Below, in pieces: positions 1-7,661 of a DNA stretch of 14,464 bases. The translations under genes and the position numbers were made by a program. The stretch spans positions 1 through 14,464 of the forward strand of contig JAGAKC010000132.1 in the NCBI GenBank assembly GCA_017848155.1. The letters run 5' to 3'. Position 1 is the stretch's first letter. The number at the start of each line of letters is the position of its first letter. The notes under the pieces were generated by a model. The model made no database searches. It worked only from the letters and a program-made list of their open reading frames with translations, and had not been told where the DNA came from. This DNA comes from Oscillospiraceae bacterium. Lineage in GTDB: Bacteria; Bacillota; Clostridia; Oscillospirales; Ruminococcaceae.

Positions 1-1
1 T

Positions 2-1528
2 TATCGCCCGGGTCCCATGGCCTCTATACCCACATATATAGAAAACAAGCACAAGGACCCTGATAAGATAATCTACCGCCATCCTGCCCTGAAAAATATA
101 CTCTCCGTCACCTACGGAGTCATCGTGTATCAGGAGCAGGTAATGCAGATATGCCGTGAAATAGGCGGCTACTCCTACGGCAGGGCTGATATGGTGCGGC
201 GGGCTATGGCAAAGAAAAAGCATGATGTGATGGAGCAGGAGCGCAACGCTTTCATTTACGGCACCCCGTCAAACTGCGGAGCTGTAGCAAACGGAGTGCC
301 CGAGGATATCGCCAATGCTGTTTTTGACGAGATGTCCGCATTCGCATCCTATGCCTTCAACAAATCACACGCAGCGGCATATGCCACCGTTGCCTATCAG
401 ACCGCATACCTCAGGAAGCACTATTACCTTGAATATATGACAGCACTCATTTCCAGCGTGCTTGACTGGACGGACAAGATGGTCGAATATATAAACGACC
501 TTTCCGACCACGGAGTCAGGCTGCTGCCCCCTGATATAAACAAGAGCATGGCAGGCTTTACAGAGGAAAACGGAAATGTAAGATACGGACTGCTTGCCGT
601 AAAAAATCTCGGACGCAACTTTATAAATTGTATAATCGACGAACGGAATAACGGAGAGTATACTTCACTTGTCGACTTCTGTACCAGAGCAGCAGGCTTT
701 GACAACAACCGCCGCTACATGGAAGCGCTCATAAAATGCGGTGCATTCTCGGGATTTCCTCAGAACAGAAATCAGATGCTGAAAGCTATGGACAAGCTGC
801 TCGACATGGCATCCGACGAGCATGAACGCTCATCCAGCGGACAGCTAGACCTGTTCCGAAGCACCTTTGACACTGTGTCGGACATGGAATATCCTGATGT
901 TCCGGAGCTTAGCACCGCACAGCTGCTTGAATACGAAAAGGAAATGGTGGGACTATACATTTCGGGACATCCTGCTGACCAGTATACGGCAAACGCACCT
1001 GACAACTGCATGTATATCGCAGATGCGCTGGGAATATCGGAAAACAGACCGCTTTTTATAATCGGCATGGTGACAGGCAAAAAGAGCCACTCCACCAGAA
1101 GCGGACGCAGCATGGCATTCCTGAACATTTCCGACCGCACGGCAGATATTGAATGTGTGGTATTCCCTGAGCAATACGGCAGATATTCTCACCTGCTCCA
1201 GAGCGGAAACGTTCTGTGCATAGGCGGAAAGATATCACTCAAGGATGAGCAGCCAAAGCTCATAGCGGAAAACATCCGCCCTGCGCAGCAGCTTCGTGAA
1301 AAAACGCAGCGCACGCTGTATGTCAATCTCCGTTCGGACGACACAGAAAGGATAACAGCCGTAACGAAACTGCTGCATCAATACCCCGGAATGGGAAAAT
1401 TAAGGTTATGCTTTATGGATGAACGGACAGTATCCCGACTAAACGGATACAACGGTGTAAGAATTTGTGCAGAAATGACGTCAAAACTTGCAGAAATTTG
1501 TGGAAATAGCAACATTATTATAAAGTAA
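2..1528 (+). CDS. dnaE: DNA polymerase III alpha subunit, C-terminal part (5' end outside window)
   Basis: Catalytic alpha subunit of the replicative DNA polymerase III. The frame is open from base 2, reading YRPGPM before the first ATG (base 17), so the true start lies upstream and about 508 residues are visible, roughly the C-terminal half of a DnaE protein. The RPGPM...IPTYI block and FNKSHAAAY (visible residues 119-127) are hallmark DnaE finger-domain motifs. A helix-hairpin-helix region follows (GLLAVKNLG, about residue 195). An OB-fold occupies about residues 350-435 (PLFIIGMVTGKK to LIAENI), followed by a short C-terminal domain ending at TAA 1526-1528. The catalytic aspartates and PHP domain should be upstream of the window and cannot be checked. 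The order dnaE then pfkA is common in Firmicutes. Identification is firm; the subtype assignment (DnaE1 rather than DnaE3) is from memory. Confidence 0.96.
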   Translation, partial: YRPGPMASIPTYIENKHKDPDKIIYRHPALKNILSVTYGVIVYQEQVMQICREIGGYSYGRADMVRRAMAKKKHDVMEQERNAFIYGTPSNCGAVANGVPEDIANAVFDEMSAFASYAFNKSHAAAYATVAYQTAYLRKHYYLEYMTALISSVLDWTDKMVEYINDLSDHGVRLLPPDINKSMAGFTEENGNVRYGLLAVKNLGRNFINCIIDERNNGEYTSLVDFCTRAAGFDNNRRYMEALIKCGAFSGFPQNRNQMLKAMDKLLDMASDEHERSSSGQLDLFRSTFDTVSDMEYPDVPELSTAQLLEYEKEMVGLYISGHPADQYTANAPDNCMYIADALGISENRPLFIIGMVTGKKSHSTRSGRSMAFLNISDRTADIECVVFPEQYGRYSHLLQSGNVLCIGGKISLKDEQPKLIAENIRPAQQLREKTQRTLYVNLRSDDTERITAVTKLLHQYPGMGKLRLCFMDERTVSRLNGYNGVRICAEMTSKLAEICGNSNIIIK

Positions 1529-1551
1529 CAAACCTAAAACCAAAAAATGAC

Positions 1552-1581
1552 TTGACTGTAGCGGGAGTTTTGTAGTACAAT
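1552..1581 (+). promoter_or_regulatory. Sigma-A promoter for pfkA
   Basis: TTGACT (1552-1557) and TACAAT (1576-1581) are separated by 18 bases, close to the sigma-A consensus. Transcription would begin near 1588, giving a leader of about 70 bases before the pfkA start. A small 5-bp hairpin (CAGGG 1623-1627 with CCCTG 1635-1639) lies in that leader. No terminator is visible between dnaE and this promoter, so read-through from dnaE is also possible. Confidence 0.75.
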
Positions 1582-1659
1582 ATGATTTGAATGAAACTGA
1601 GTTTATCTCAGTGGTATTACATCAGGGCAGAGTTCCCTGCAGAAATGGAGAGAATCAAC

Positions 1660-2625
1660 ATGCAGAAAACTATTGGTGTATTAACAAGTGGCGGCGACGC
1701 TCCCGGCATGAACGCTGCGGTACGTGCAGTAACAAGGACCGCGATCGAAAAGGGCTTCAAGGTCATCGGTATACGCAGAGGCTATAACGGTCTGCTGAAC
1801 GGCGACATTTTTGAAATGGACGCACGTGCAGTATCCGATATAATCCAGAGAGGCGGTACAGAGATATTTACCGCACGCTGCAAGGAATTCAAGGAGTGGG
1901 AATACGTCCTGAAGGCTAAGGATAAGTGCGTTGAGCTTGGTATCGCTGGTATCGTTGTGATCGGCGGCGACGGCTCTTTCAGAGGCGCTGCTGACCTTTC
2001 CAAGGCAGGTATTCCTTGTGTAGGCGTTCCCGGAACCATCGACAACGACATCCAGTGTACAGAGTACACCATCGGATATGATACAGCCATGAACACCGTT
2101 ATGGAGCTCGTTGACAAGCTGCGTGATACTTCCCACTCCCACGAGCGCTGTGCCGTAGTAGAGGTAATGGGACGCAACGCAGGTCACATTGCACTCAACA
2201 CTGGTATCGCATGTGGTGCGACAGCTATTCTTGTTCCCGAAGTTGAATATGACCTTGAAAAGGATGTAATTGCAAAGATCAAGGCAGGTCAGGCTGCGGG
2301 CAAGGAGCAGTTCATCATCGTCGTTGCAGAGGGCATCGGCGGAACAGAGGAGCTTGCAAAGAAGATCGAGGCTGCAACAGGCGTTGAGTCCAGAGCTACT
2401 ATCCTCGGCCACGTACAGAGAGGTGGTTCTCCCACAGTACGCGACAGAGTAATGGCAAGCGAGATGGGCTACTACGCAGTAGAGCTTCTTGAAAAGGGCA
2501 TCGGCAACCGTGTAGTTGGTCTTAAAGAGGGCAAGGTATACGACGTGGATATCCAGGAAGCACTTGCAATGAAGAAGCCCTTCAACGAGCGTCTTTACAA
2601 GATCGCAAACGAGATCAGCCTTTAA
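1660..2625 (+). CDS. pfkA: ATP-dependent 6-phosphofructokinase
   Basis: Phosphorylates fructose-6-phosphate to fructose-1,6-bisphosphate, the committed step of glycolysis, in the cytoplasm as a tetramer. The 321-residue product matches the usual bacterial PfkA length of about 320. Visible motifs are TSGGDAPGMNAA (9-20, nucleotide binding), GGDGS (102-106), PGTIDND (124-130, catalytic Asp128), MGRNAGHIAL (170-179), EGIGG (224-228) and RGGSPTVRDR (254-263). Gly in GGDGS and PGTIDND, rather than GGDDS and PKTIDND, points to ATP and not pyrophosphate as phosphate donor. I chose ATG 1660 because GGAGAG (1647-1652) sits 7 bases upstream and family proteins begin just before TIGVLTSGGD. An in-frame ATG at 1591 would add 23 unrelated residues, has no ribosome binding site and lies almost on the predicted transcription start. 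Confidence 0.97.
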   Translation: MQKTIGVLTSGGDAPGMNAAVRAVTRTAIEKGFKVIGIRRGYNGLLNGDIFEMDARAVSDIIQRGGTEIFTARCKEFKEWEYVLKAKDKCVELGIAGIVVIGGDGSFRGAADLSKAGIPCVGVPGTIDNDIQCTEYTIGYDTAMNTVMELVDKLRDTSHSHERCAVVEVMGRNAGHIALNTGIACGATAILVPEVEYDLEKDVIAKIKAGQAAGKEQFIIVVAEGIGGTEELAKKIEAATGVESRATILGHVQRGGSPTVRDRVMASEMGYYAVELLEKGIGNRVVGLKEGKVYDVDIQEALAMKKPFNERLYKIANEISL

Positions 2626-2688
2626 TACATCAGAAAAGCAGCTCCTGTCGGCTTAAAGGACGGATCATCCGAAAACGGATGGGATCAC

Positions 2689-2786
2689 ACAGAGTAGAAA
2701 ACAGTGCGTTAAGTGCTTATCGGACGGAGAGTTGCCGATAGGACGAAAAGACCTTGTCTTGCGGTACTGTTTTCGCATCTCGCTGT
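2689..2786 (+). promoter_or_regulatory. Tetrahydrofolate (THF) riboswitch
   Basis: The 98 bases match the known THF (folT) riboswitch architecture. P1 is ACAG (2689-2692) with CTGT (2783-2786), followed by the conserved GAGTAG (2692-2697). P2 is AAAACAGT (2698-2705) with ACTGTTTT (2766-2773), 8 perfect pairs. Then comes the conserved GCGTTAAGTG core (2706-2715). P3 is CTTATCGG (2716-2723) with CCGATAGG (2735-2742). Downstream are GCGGT (2761-2765) and the conserved GCATC joining region (2775-2779). GAGA in the P3 loop (2727-2730) complements TCTC (2778-2781), consistent with the long-range pseudoknot of this class. It lies upstream of a folT-type transporter gene, the classic regulon member. 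The identification uses remembered consensus and no covariance search. Confidence 0.9.
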
Positions 2787-2849
2787 ACATAAAACCTATG
2801 AGTTGCCATAACTTATCCGTAATTTATGTATTGGCGTAAAGGAGGATAA
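2786..2849 (+). promoter_or_regulatory. Candidate riboswitch expression platform (translational)
   Basis: Between aptamer and start codon two mutually exclusive foldings are visible. One hairpin pairs TACATAAA (2786-2793) with TTTATGTA (2823-2830), and inside it ATGAGTT (2798-2804) with AACTTAT (2810-2816, one G-U). The alternative pairs TTATCC (2813-2818) with GGATAA (2844-2849), covering the last two G of the Shine-Dalgarno AAAGGAGG (2838-2845). No U-rich terminator is present, so control of translation is more likely than attenuation. The switching model is inference. Confidence 0.4.
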
Positions 2850-2851
2850 TT

Positions 2852-3514
2852 ATGGCAATTTTTAAAATGTTCAAAAGATCGGCACTGGAGCTTAAAAGCC
2901 TGCGCTGCATAACCGTGACAGCAATGCTTATAGCACTGGATCTTGCGCTGAAATCAGTGACCATCAACCTGACAGAGGATCTGAAGATATCATTTGCATT
3001 TCTTGCACTGGCGACGATAGGAATGCTTTTCGGTCCGACGGTATCGCTGATGGCTGGTGTTATTACTGATCTTATCGGCTTCTTTACAGCTCCGCAGATG
3101 GGTGCCTTTAATCCCATGTATACTATCATCGAGGCAACGGGTGCTATGCTGTACGGCTTGTTCCTGTATAACCTCAGATACGCTAAAGTTGATCTCCGTA
3201 ACATAAAGAACAACACAAAGGATGTGCTGAAGCAGGTCATCAGGATAGTGCTTGCAAAGGTGTCTGTTGTGATAGTCTGCAACCTTATCATGACGCCCCT
3301 CGCAAACATCCTGACAAAATTCTTCACCTTTGGCACGTGGATAGTTGAGCCTACGCTCCTTGCTTATCCTGCAAGACTGCTGAAAAATGCAATACAGTGC
3401 CCTGTGGACTGCCTGCTGCTGACACTTGTGCTGTTCCCTGTCATGATGGCATACAGAAGCGTTTTCAAGCAGAGTACGCCCGTGAAATCAGATAAAACTG
3501 TAAGCACTCACTAA
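2852..3514 (+). CDS. folT: Folate ECF transporter, substrate-binding S component
   Basis: Integral membrane substrate-specificity subunit of an energy-coupling-factor transporter, predicted to bind folate or THF and work with shared EcfA/A'/T subunits encoded elsewhere. The 220-residue protein has about six hydrophobic segments (roughly 17-39, 43-60, 60-77, 89-109, 128-150 and 175-203), with a conserved-looking YPARLLKNAIQCP stretch (172-184) near the last helix, as in FolT-like S components. The THF riboswitch directly upstream strongly supports folate specificity. ATG 2852 follows AAAGGAGG (2838-2845) by 6 bases. proC begins 12 bases after its stop, so the two are probably cotranscribed. 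I saw no promoter just before the riboswitch, so transcription may come from the pfkA promoter or from a weak site I missed. Confidence 0.88.
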   Translation: MAIFKMFKRSALELKSLRCITVTAMLIALDLALKSVTINLTEDLKISFAFLALATIGMLFGPTVSLMAGVITDLIGFFTAPQMGAFNPMYTIIEATGAMLYGLFLYNLRYAKVDLRNIKNNTKDVLKQVIRIVLAKVSVVIVCNLIMTPLANILTKFFTFGTWIVEPTLLAYPARLLKNAIQCPVDCLLLTLVLFPVMMAYRSVFKQSTPVKSDKTVSTH

Positions 3515-3526
3515 AGAGGTATTTTT

Positions 3527-4312
3527 ATGAACAGATTAGGCGTTATCGGCGCAGGAAATATGGGCGCCGCAATAATCAATGGAATCAGAAAAAGCGGAAT
3601 GGACGTGGAGATATTCGCATACGATAAGTTTACAGAAAAACTTGCGACGCTTCCTGTCACCGCATGCGATAACGAGATAAACGTGGTAAAGCAGTGCAAG
3701 TATGTCCTGCTTGCCGTTAAGCCGCAGATGCTTGCCGAGGTGCTTGATACCATAGCTCCCGCAGTAACTGCGGATACCGTATTCATCTCCATCTGCGCAG
3801 GTATCTCAGCCGAATTCATCCGTGCACATACCGTAAAAAGCGCCAAGGTGGTGCTGGTCATGCCGAATACTCCCATGATGCTTGGACTCGGTGCGTCTGC
3901 CATGAGCTGCGACAGCTCCGTTTCTGACGAGGAATTTTCCTTTGCACGTGCAGTGATAGGCAGCTGCGGCATAACAGAAGTAGTGCCCTGCGACAAGATG
4001 AAAGAGGTCATCGCAATAAACGGAAGCTCCCCTGCATTTATATATCTGTATGCAAAGGGCTTCATAGACTATGCTGACAGCGTAGGAATAGAAAAGGAAG
4101 CTGCGCTTAAGCTGTTCGCACAGACCCTTGTAGGCTCTGCAAAAATGCTGACAGACAGCGGAATGACGGTGGACGAGCTGATAAAACAGGTATCCTCCCC
4201 GGGAGGCACCACTATAGCAGGACTCGAAAAGCTGTACGAGGGCGATATAACAGGTGATGTACAGAAAGCCTGTGAAGCCTGCACCGGACGAGCTTACGAG
4301 CTTGGACAATAA
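3527..4312 (+). CDS. proC: Pyrroline-5-carboxylate reductase
   Basis: Reduces 1-pyrroline-5-carboxylate to L-proline with NAD(P)H, the last step of proline synthesis, in the cytoplasm. The 261-residue length is normal for the family. Visible features are an N-terminal Rossmann motif GAGNMG (8-13), LAVKPQ (62-67), MPNTPMMLGLGAS (112-124), NGSSPAF (165-171) and the family signature VSSPGGTTIAGL (222-233). The ribosome binding site AGAGG (3515-3519) lies 7 bases before the ATG. The gene follows folT by 12 bases and ends in a strong terminator, so in this layout proC may be under THF riboswitch control when transcription starts upstream of it. If the switch acts only on folT translation, proC would be affected only indirectly. 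Confidence 0.96.
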   Translation: MNRLGVIGAGNMGAAIINGIRKSGMDVEIFAYDKFTEKLATLPVTACDNEINVVKQCKYVLLAVKPQMLAEVLDTIAPAVTADTVFISICAGISAEFIRAHTVKSAKVVLVMPNTPMMLGLGASAMSCDSSVSDEEFSFARAVIGSCGITEVVPCDKMKEVIAINGSSPAFIYLYAKGFIDYADSVGIEKEAALKLFAQTLVGSAKMLTDSGMTVDELIKQVSSPGGTTIAGLEKLYEGDITGDVQKACEACTGRAYELGQ

Positions 4313-4320
4313 TTATTACA

Positions 4321-4347
4321 ACGGACGGTATTCCCGTCCGTTTTTTT
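4321..4347 (+). terminator. Rho-independent terminator after proC
   Basis: ACGGACGG (4321-4328) pairs perfectly with CCGTCCGT (4334-4341) around a 5-base loop, followed by a run of seven T (4341-4347). It closes the pfkA/folT/proC stretch. Confidence 0.93.
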
Positions 4348-4674
4348 ATTTGAAAATGTCACTTTTTGCCCGTTTGGATTGTTATATATAATGTGGAATT
4401 TTTTCTGCAACAAAACCATCTTAAAATTCGTATTTATATATGGAGCTATTTCTGTATGTATTCCATTTGACAAATATGTACATAATGTGTATAATGGAAA
4501 TGTATGCTTTTTTATGGCAGGAAAGTAAACCATAACCGTAGATCACATCATAAAACAGGCTTAATATGCAACCTGTTACACTTTTATATACAAAAATCTT
4601 AATAAAATCTGAAACTTTTTTAAAATAACCGCTGACTTCAGTAATGTAGGCGGATAAGCGAGGTGAAGCTCCGC
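4348..4674 (+). other. Non-coding AT-rich interval containing the sigma-gene promoter and leader
   Basis: About 330 bases without a convincing gene. The first 120 are AT-rich with no recognisable element. A perfect consensus promoter follows at 4467-4495. The last 170 bases would be the 5' leader of the sigma factor gene. In the leader AACAGG (4553-4558) can pair with CCTGTT (4572-4577) across a 12-base loop, but there is no U-tract and no known riboswitch motif that I recognise. An 11-codon frame from ATG 4500 has no ribosome binding site. Confidence 0.6.
4467..4495 (+). promoter_or_regulatory. Perfect-consensus sigma-A promoter upstream of the sigma factor gene
   Basis: TTGACA (4467-4472), a 17-base spacer and TATAAT (4490-4495) give an exact housekeeping consensus. 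The start site near 4502 leaves a long leader of about 170 bases before the sigma gene. The promoter indicates strong basal transcription, unless the leader or a repressor limits output. Confidence 0.85.
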
Positions 4675-5220
4675 GTGGGAAAATTTGACATAGACAGCTA
4701 CTTTGACACCGTTTACGCCGAAACGTTCAATGCCGTTTCGCGTTATGTGGTAAGCCACGCGGCACGCTTTCAGGATGCGGAGGACATCGTACAGAATGTC
4801 TATACCCGTCTGTATAAACGCCTTAAAGACAAGGGCTGTGACGACATCGACAATGCCGAAGCATTCGTTATCAACATCGCAAAATTCGAATGCAGAAGCT
4901 TTTTTTCAGGCTTTGTAAAACGCCGTGATAAAGTGATAAACATGTCGGAATACGACGAGGAGCAGTCCTCGGCGCTTGAGGCAGAGCTTTCACGTGACCA
5001 GAAGCTGCTGGAAGATGTGATGTCCGACAAGATACTTGCAAAACAGATATTTGACGATATAATGAACTCCGACGAAACGGTCGGAAAGATATTCTATCTG
5101 CATTTCGTTTGCGACATGAAGCTGGATGAGGTAGCAAAAAAGCTGGACCTTAAGCTTTCAACGGTAAAAACAAAGCTTTACCGTACACTCGAAAAACAGA
5201 AAAAGAAATTCGGTATCTGA
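4675..5220 (+). CDS. RNA polymerase sigma-70-family factor (ECF-like)
   Basis: Alternative sigma factor that would direct RNA polymerase to a specific promoter set. It has region 2 (about 7-80; SYFDTVYAETFNAV to ECRSFFSG, with the DAEDIVQNVYTRLYK core at 34-48) and region 4 (about 118-178; HTH at 148-174 around LDEVAKKLDLKLSTVKTKLYRTLEK). The linker is short and no regions 1 or 3 are seen, the ECF arrangement. I prefer GTG 4675 (181 residues) because GAGGTGA (4660-4666) is an excellent Shine-Dalgarno 8 bases upstream. The in-frame GTG 4663 lies inside that same Shine-Dalgarno and has none of its own. The stop is 44 bases before the membrane protein gene at 5265, suggesting an operon in which that protein controls this sigma factor. 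The promoter targets are unknown. Confidence 0.88.
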   Translation: MGKFDIDSYFDTVYAETFNAVSRYVVSHAARFQDAEDIVQNVYTRLYKRLKDKGCDDIDNAEAFVINIAKFECRSFFSGFVKRRDKVINMSEYDEEQSSALEAELSRDQKLLEDVMSDKILAKQIFDDIMNSDETVGKIFYLHFVCDMKLDEVAKKLDLKLSTVKTKLYRTLEKQKKKFGI

Positions 5221-5264
5221 CGCATATAATACTATATATCCCATAAGGAAAGGAGGTCTGACTT

Positions 5265-7607
5265 GTGAACAAGCATGATTTTTACAAACAGCTGATGAGC
5301 GAATATACATTCGACCCTGAAAAGATAAAAAACAATGCCAAAAAAGGCAGGTTCGCAAGGCAGAAGATCTCTCCTATGGCGATAGGACTTACGACAGCGG
5401 TTGCGGCTGCGACTGTTGTGTGCGGCACACTTGCATTCTCTATGGCAGGTAACAGGAACGGCGTCGATCTCGTCGATACGGGCAGCAGCGCTCTCTCAAG
5501 CCGTACCGCAGAACAGCGTGTACTGGACGCTATCGAACAGCAGAACAAGGAACAGAACAGCGAAGAGATAAAGGATGTTCTTGTGACCTTCAATCTTCCT
5601 ATATCGCCTGCACAGGCACAGGATATCCTTGCCTGCTATGCAGACGGAAGCATTCCAGTAACGGCGATCTATATGGCTGACGGCTCAAGGATAAGCGGCA
5701 GCAGACAGGTGGAAGCTGTGTTCGGCGGAAGCGAGGAGATCAGCGCTGTAGCGGTACAGTGCGCAGGTTCTGTCATGTCAAAGCTTCAGGCGGATAAGGA
5801 TATATTCCTTGTTGAGCTTTTATCTGAAAGCGATGTTGACACCGCAGTGCCGATAAGACCTGAAGATATCGAAACGCTGGATGTACAGATCCCCGAACGG
5901 GAAGATATAAAAGACGATACCGAGACCGACCCGCAGATAAAGGATCCCATATCTGACGTCATCGTGATAGGCACAGAAGAAACAGACACTACTGATGCCA
6001 TTACGGAAGAGACCGCAGATATAGGAACAACAGATATATCGGACACTGCTGAAGGCGGAACGAACGAAACTACTGACAGCAGCGACGATACGAGCGATAC
6101 CGCTGACGCTCCTGATGAGGACACCGCAGAAAACGGTGAAACAACGGATGCTCCCGTCGTTCCCGAAACAGGCGAAACAAACGATAATAACACCGATGAC
6201 GGCTCCGCAGATGCACCCGATGCTCCTGTAGCTGCTCCTGTATTGCCCGAAGGTATCACACTTCCTGTGACCCCCGAAAGCTACAGCTACTCCAGCACTC
6301 ATCTCGGTGCAGAATCCGCATTCTTCCTCAGAAATGGTATGATGTATCTGCGTACAGCAAATGAAGTTGCTCTCTACAGCTTCGACGGCAATACCATGAA
6401 GCAGGCAGCTACAGCAGAGTGCACAGACGCAAAGGTGCACTGGGTAGCCGAAAACGGCGGTAAGATGATAGTTTCAGGCGTTGACGAGTACGGCATGCGA
6501 AATAAGCTGCTGCTCATAAATGCCGATGCATACGAGATATACGACCTCAACGCCGAAGATATCGTAATGAACGGTACTCTTTCGGATGTAGGCTTTAACG
6601 CAGAGACCAAAAAGCTTGTCCTCTCTGTAAAGGAGGATGGCGTATATTATGTATGTGTTTCGCAGGTGTATGATTATAACGGCTCTGCTGAATATATCGG
6701 CGCTCCGTTTGAATCTGCCGCAAGACCCTACCTGCTCAGCTGTACGGCTGATACCGTATATCTCGCTGTAGCAGATGGCACACTGACACAGGTGTACGCT
6801 GTCAATATCAACAGCGGGGAGCTGCGTATCATCAAGACCTACGACAACAACCCCAAGATGAGCCATAACCTTGCTTTTTCACATGGCATCATCACACCAT
6901 CCGCAACAGCATTTACAGGCAATGTCGAAATATTTGACCCTGCTGCAGAAACGTTTATAAAGACAAACCACTTCAACGAAACGCTGAACTTTGGCGCAAG
7001 CCGCCATAGCTTCAGTGTAAACGGAGATGTATATAATGTATCGGGTGGGTCTGTAACAGCCACGGGCGGCATAAATGCGCTTGCCCCCATCGACTACAGA
7101 AAGAGCTTCTCTTCACTGTATGCCGCAACTGCGGACGCAGGTTATGTCTATATAACAGAAAGCATCTACAATGACAAAAACCGTGCAGGTATCCTCAATT
7201 TCAACAGCATAGATGAAAACTGCAGCGCAGAATTCAGAGAAGTCCTGAACGGAGCAATCGGTATGAACAATGCACTTGCTCTGGATATGTGCAGAGATGC
7301 AGGTATCCTGTCCCGGGAAAGGCTGCTGGAATGTCTTGATGTATACTACTCAAAGGCTGCTGTAGGCAAGATAATGAACCTTTGCGGTATACCTGACAGC
7401 GGTGCACTGAGCTACAAGGCAGGCGTGCTTTCGGCGATCAATGCCGACGATACCATACTGGTCATCAGCTCAACAGGAAGCACCGACGCAAGCGGTACTT
7501 TGTATATCAAAGCAGGAAGCTATTCCGGAAAGACCGCCTATCGTGCTTTAAGCGTGACTTTCGCCTTTGAAAACGGCGGATGGAAGCTGTGCAACATTAT
7601 AGGTTAA
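5265..7607 (+). CDS. Single-pass membrane protein with acidic stalk and propeller-like ectodomain; candidate anti-sigma/sensor
   Basis: A 780-residue protein of no family I can name with certainty. It has a short charged cytoplasmic N-terminus (1-36, beginning NKHDFYKQLMSEYTFDPEKI) and one transmembrane helix (about 37-60, Ala/Val/Thr-rich). A small domain (about 80-200) is followed by a low-complexity Asp/Glu/Thr-rich stalk (about 210-325, many TTD, DTTD and SDTAD units). The large exterior region (about 335-650) has repeated short beta-strand patterns (MMYLRTANEVALYSF, KMIVSGVD, VYLAVADGTLTQVYAV) like a beta-propeller. A C-terminal segment of about 130 residues ends ENGGWKLCNIIG. GTG 5265 is preceded by AAAGGAGGT (5249-5257) at 7 bases. 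Its place right after an ECF-like sigma gene, with a tail facing the cytoplasm, suggests it binds that sigma factor and responds to an envelope signal. This is inference: no zinc anti-sigma motif or RsgI domain is visible. Confidence 0.6.
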   Translation: MNKHDFYKQLMSEYTFDPEKIKNNAKKGRFARQKISPMAIGLTTAVAAATVVCGTLAFSMAGNRNGVDLVDTGSSALSSRTAEQRVLDAIEQQNKEQNSEEIKDVLVTFNLPISPAQAQDILACYADGSIPVTAIYMADGSRISGSRQVEAVFGGSEEISAVAVQCAGSVMSKLQADKDIFLVELLSESDVDTAVPIRPEDIETLDVQIPEREDIKDDTETDPQIKDPISDVIVIGTEETDTTDAITEETADIGTTDISDTAEGGTNETTDSSDDTSDTADAPDEDTAENGETTDAPVVPETGETNDNNTDDGSADAPDAPVAAPVLPEGITLPVTPESYSYSSTHLGAESAFFLRNGMMYLRTANEVALYSFDGNTMKQAATAECTDAKVHWVAENGGKMIVSGVDEYGMRNKLLLINADAYEIYDLNAEDIVMNGTLSDVGFNAETKKLVLSVKEDGVYYVCVSQVYDYNGSAEYIGAPFESAARPYLLSCTADTVYLAVADGTLTQVYAVNINSGELRIIKTYDNNPKMSHNLAFSHGIITPSATAFTGNVEIFDPAAETFIKTNHFNETLNFGASRHSFSVNGDVYNVSGGSVTATGGINALAPIDYRKSFSSLYAATADAGYVYITESIYNDKNRAGILNFNSIDENCSAEFREVLNGAIGMNNALALDMCRDAGILSRERLLECLDVYYSKAAVGKIMNLCGIPDSGALSYKAGVLSAINADDTILVISSTGSTDASGTLYIKAGSYSGKTAYRALSVTFAFENGGWKLCNIIG

Positions 7608-7661
7608 TATCACTGTCGCCGCATGTAAAAATTCGGCGATAATATTTAAACGGAGAAAAAT

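Noticed and set aside
1591..1659. N-terminal extension of pfkA from ATG 1591, possibly leaderless
   Set aside because: It begins about 3 bases after the predicted transcript start and adds 23 residues absent from the family, while ATG 1660 has a good ribosome site.
1681..2412. 243-codon minus-strand open frame opposite pfkA
   Set aside because: A shadow of pfkA; Cys/Ser-rich product without recognisable motifs.
2666..2681. Hairpin CATCCG-AAAA-CGGATG after pfkA as a terminator
   Set aside because: No T-tract follows; only a small stem in the intergenic sequence before the riboswitch.
4294..4533. 79-codon minus-strand frame across the proC terminator and gap
   Set aside because: It runs through a terminator hairpin and a consensus promoter, with no ribosome binding site or recognisable sequence.
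4610..4640. TGAAAC-like ECF -35 element upstream of the sigma gene (autoregulation)
   Set aside because: No convincing matching -10 at the proper distance; the exact consensus sigma-A promoter further upstream explains transcription better.
5786..6440. Two long minus-strand open frames opposite the acidic stalk
   Set aside because: Ser/Val- or Cys-rich translations mirror the low-complexity Asp/Glu/Thr codons of the real gene.
7616..7639. Hairpin TCGCCG/CGGCGA between the membrane protein and NusG-II genes as a terminator
   Set aside because: 12-base loop and no T run (TAATATTTAAA follows). At most a weak attenuating element.
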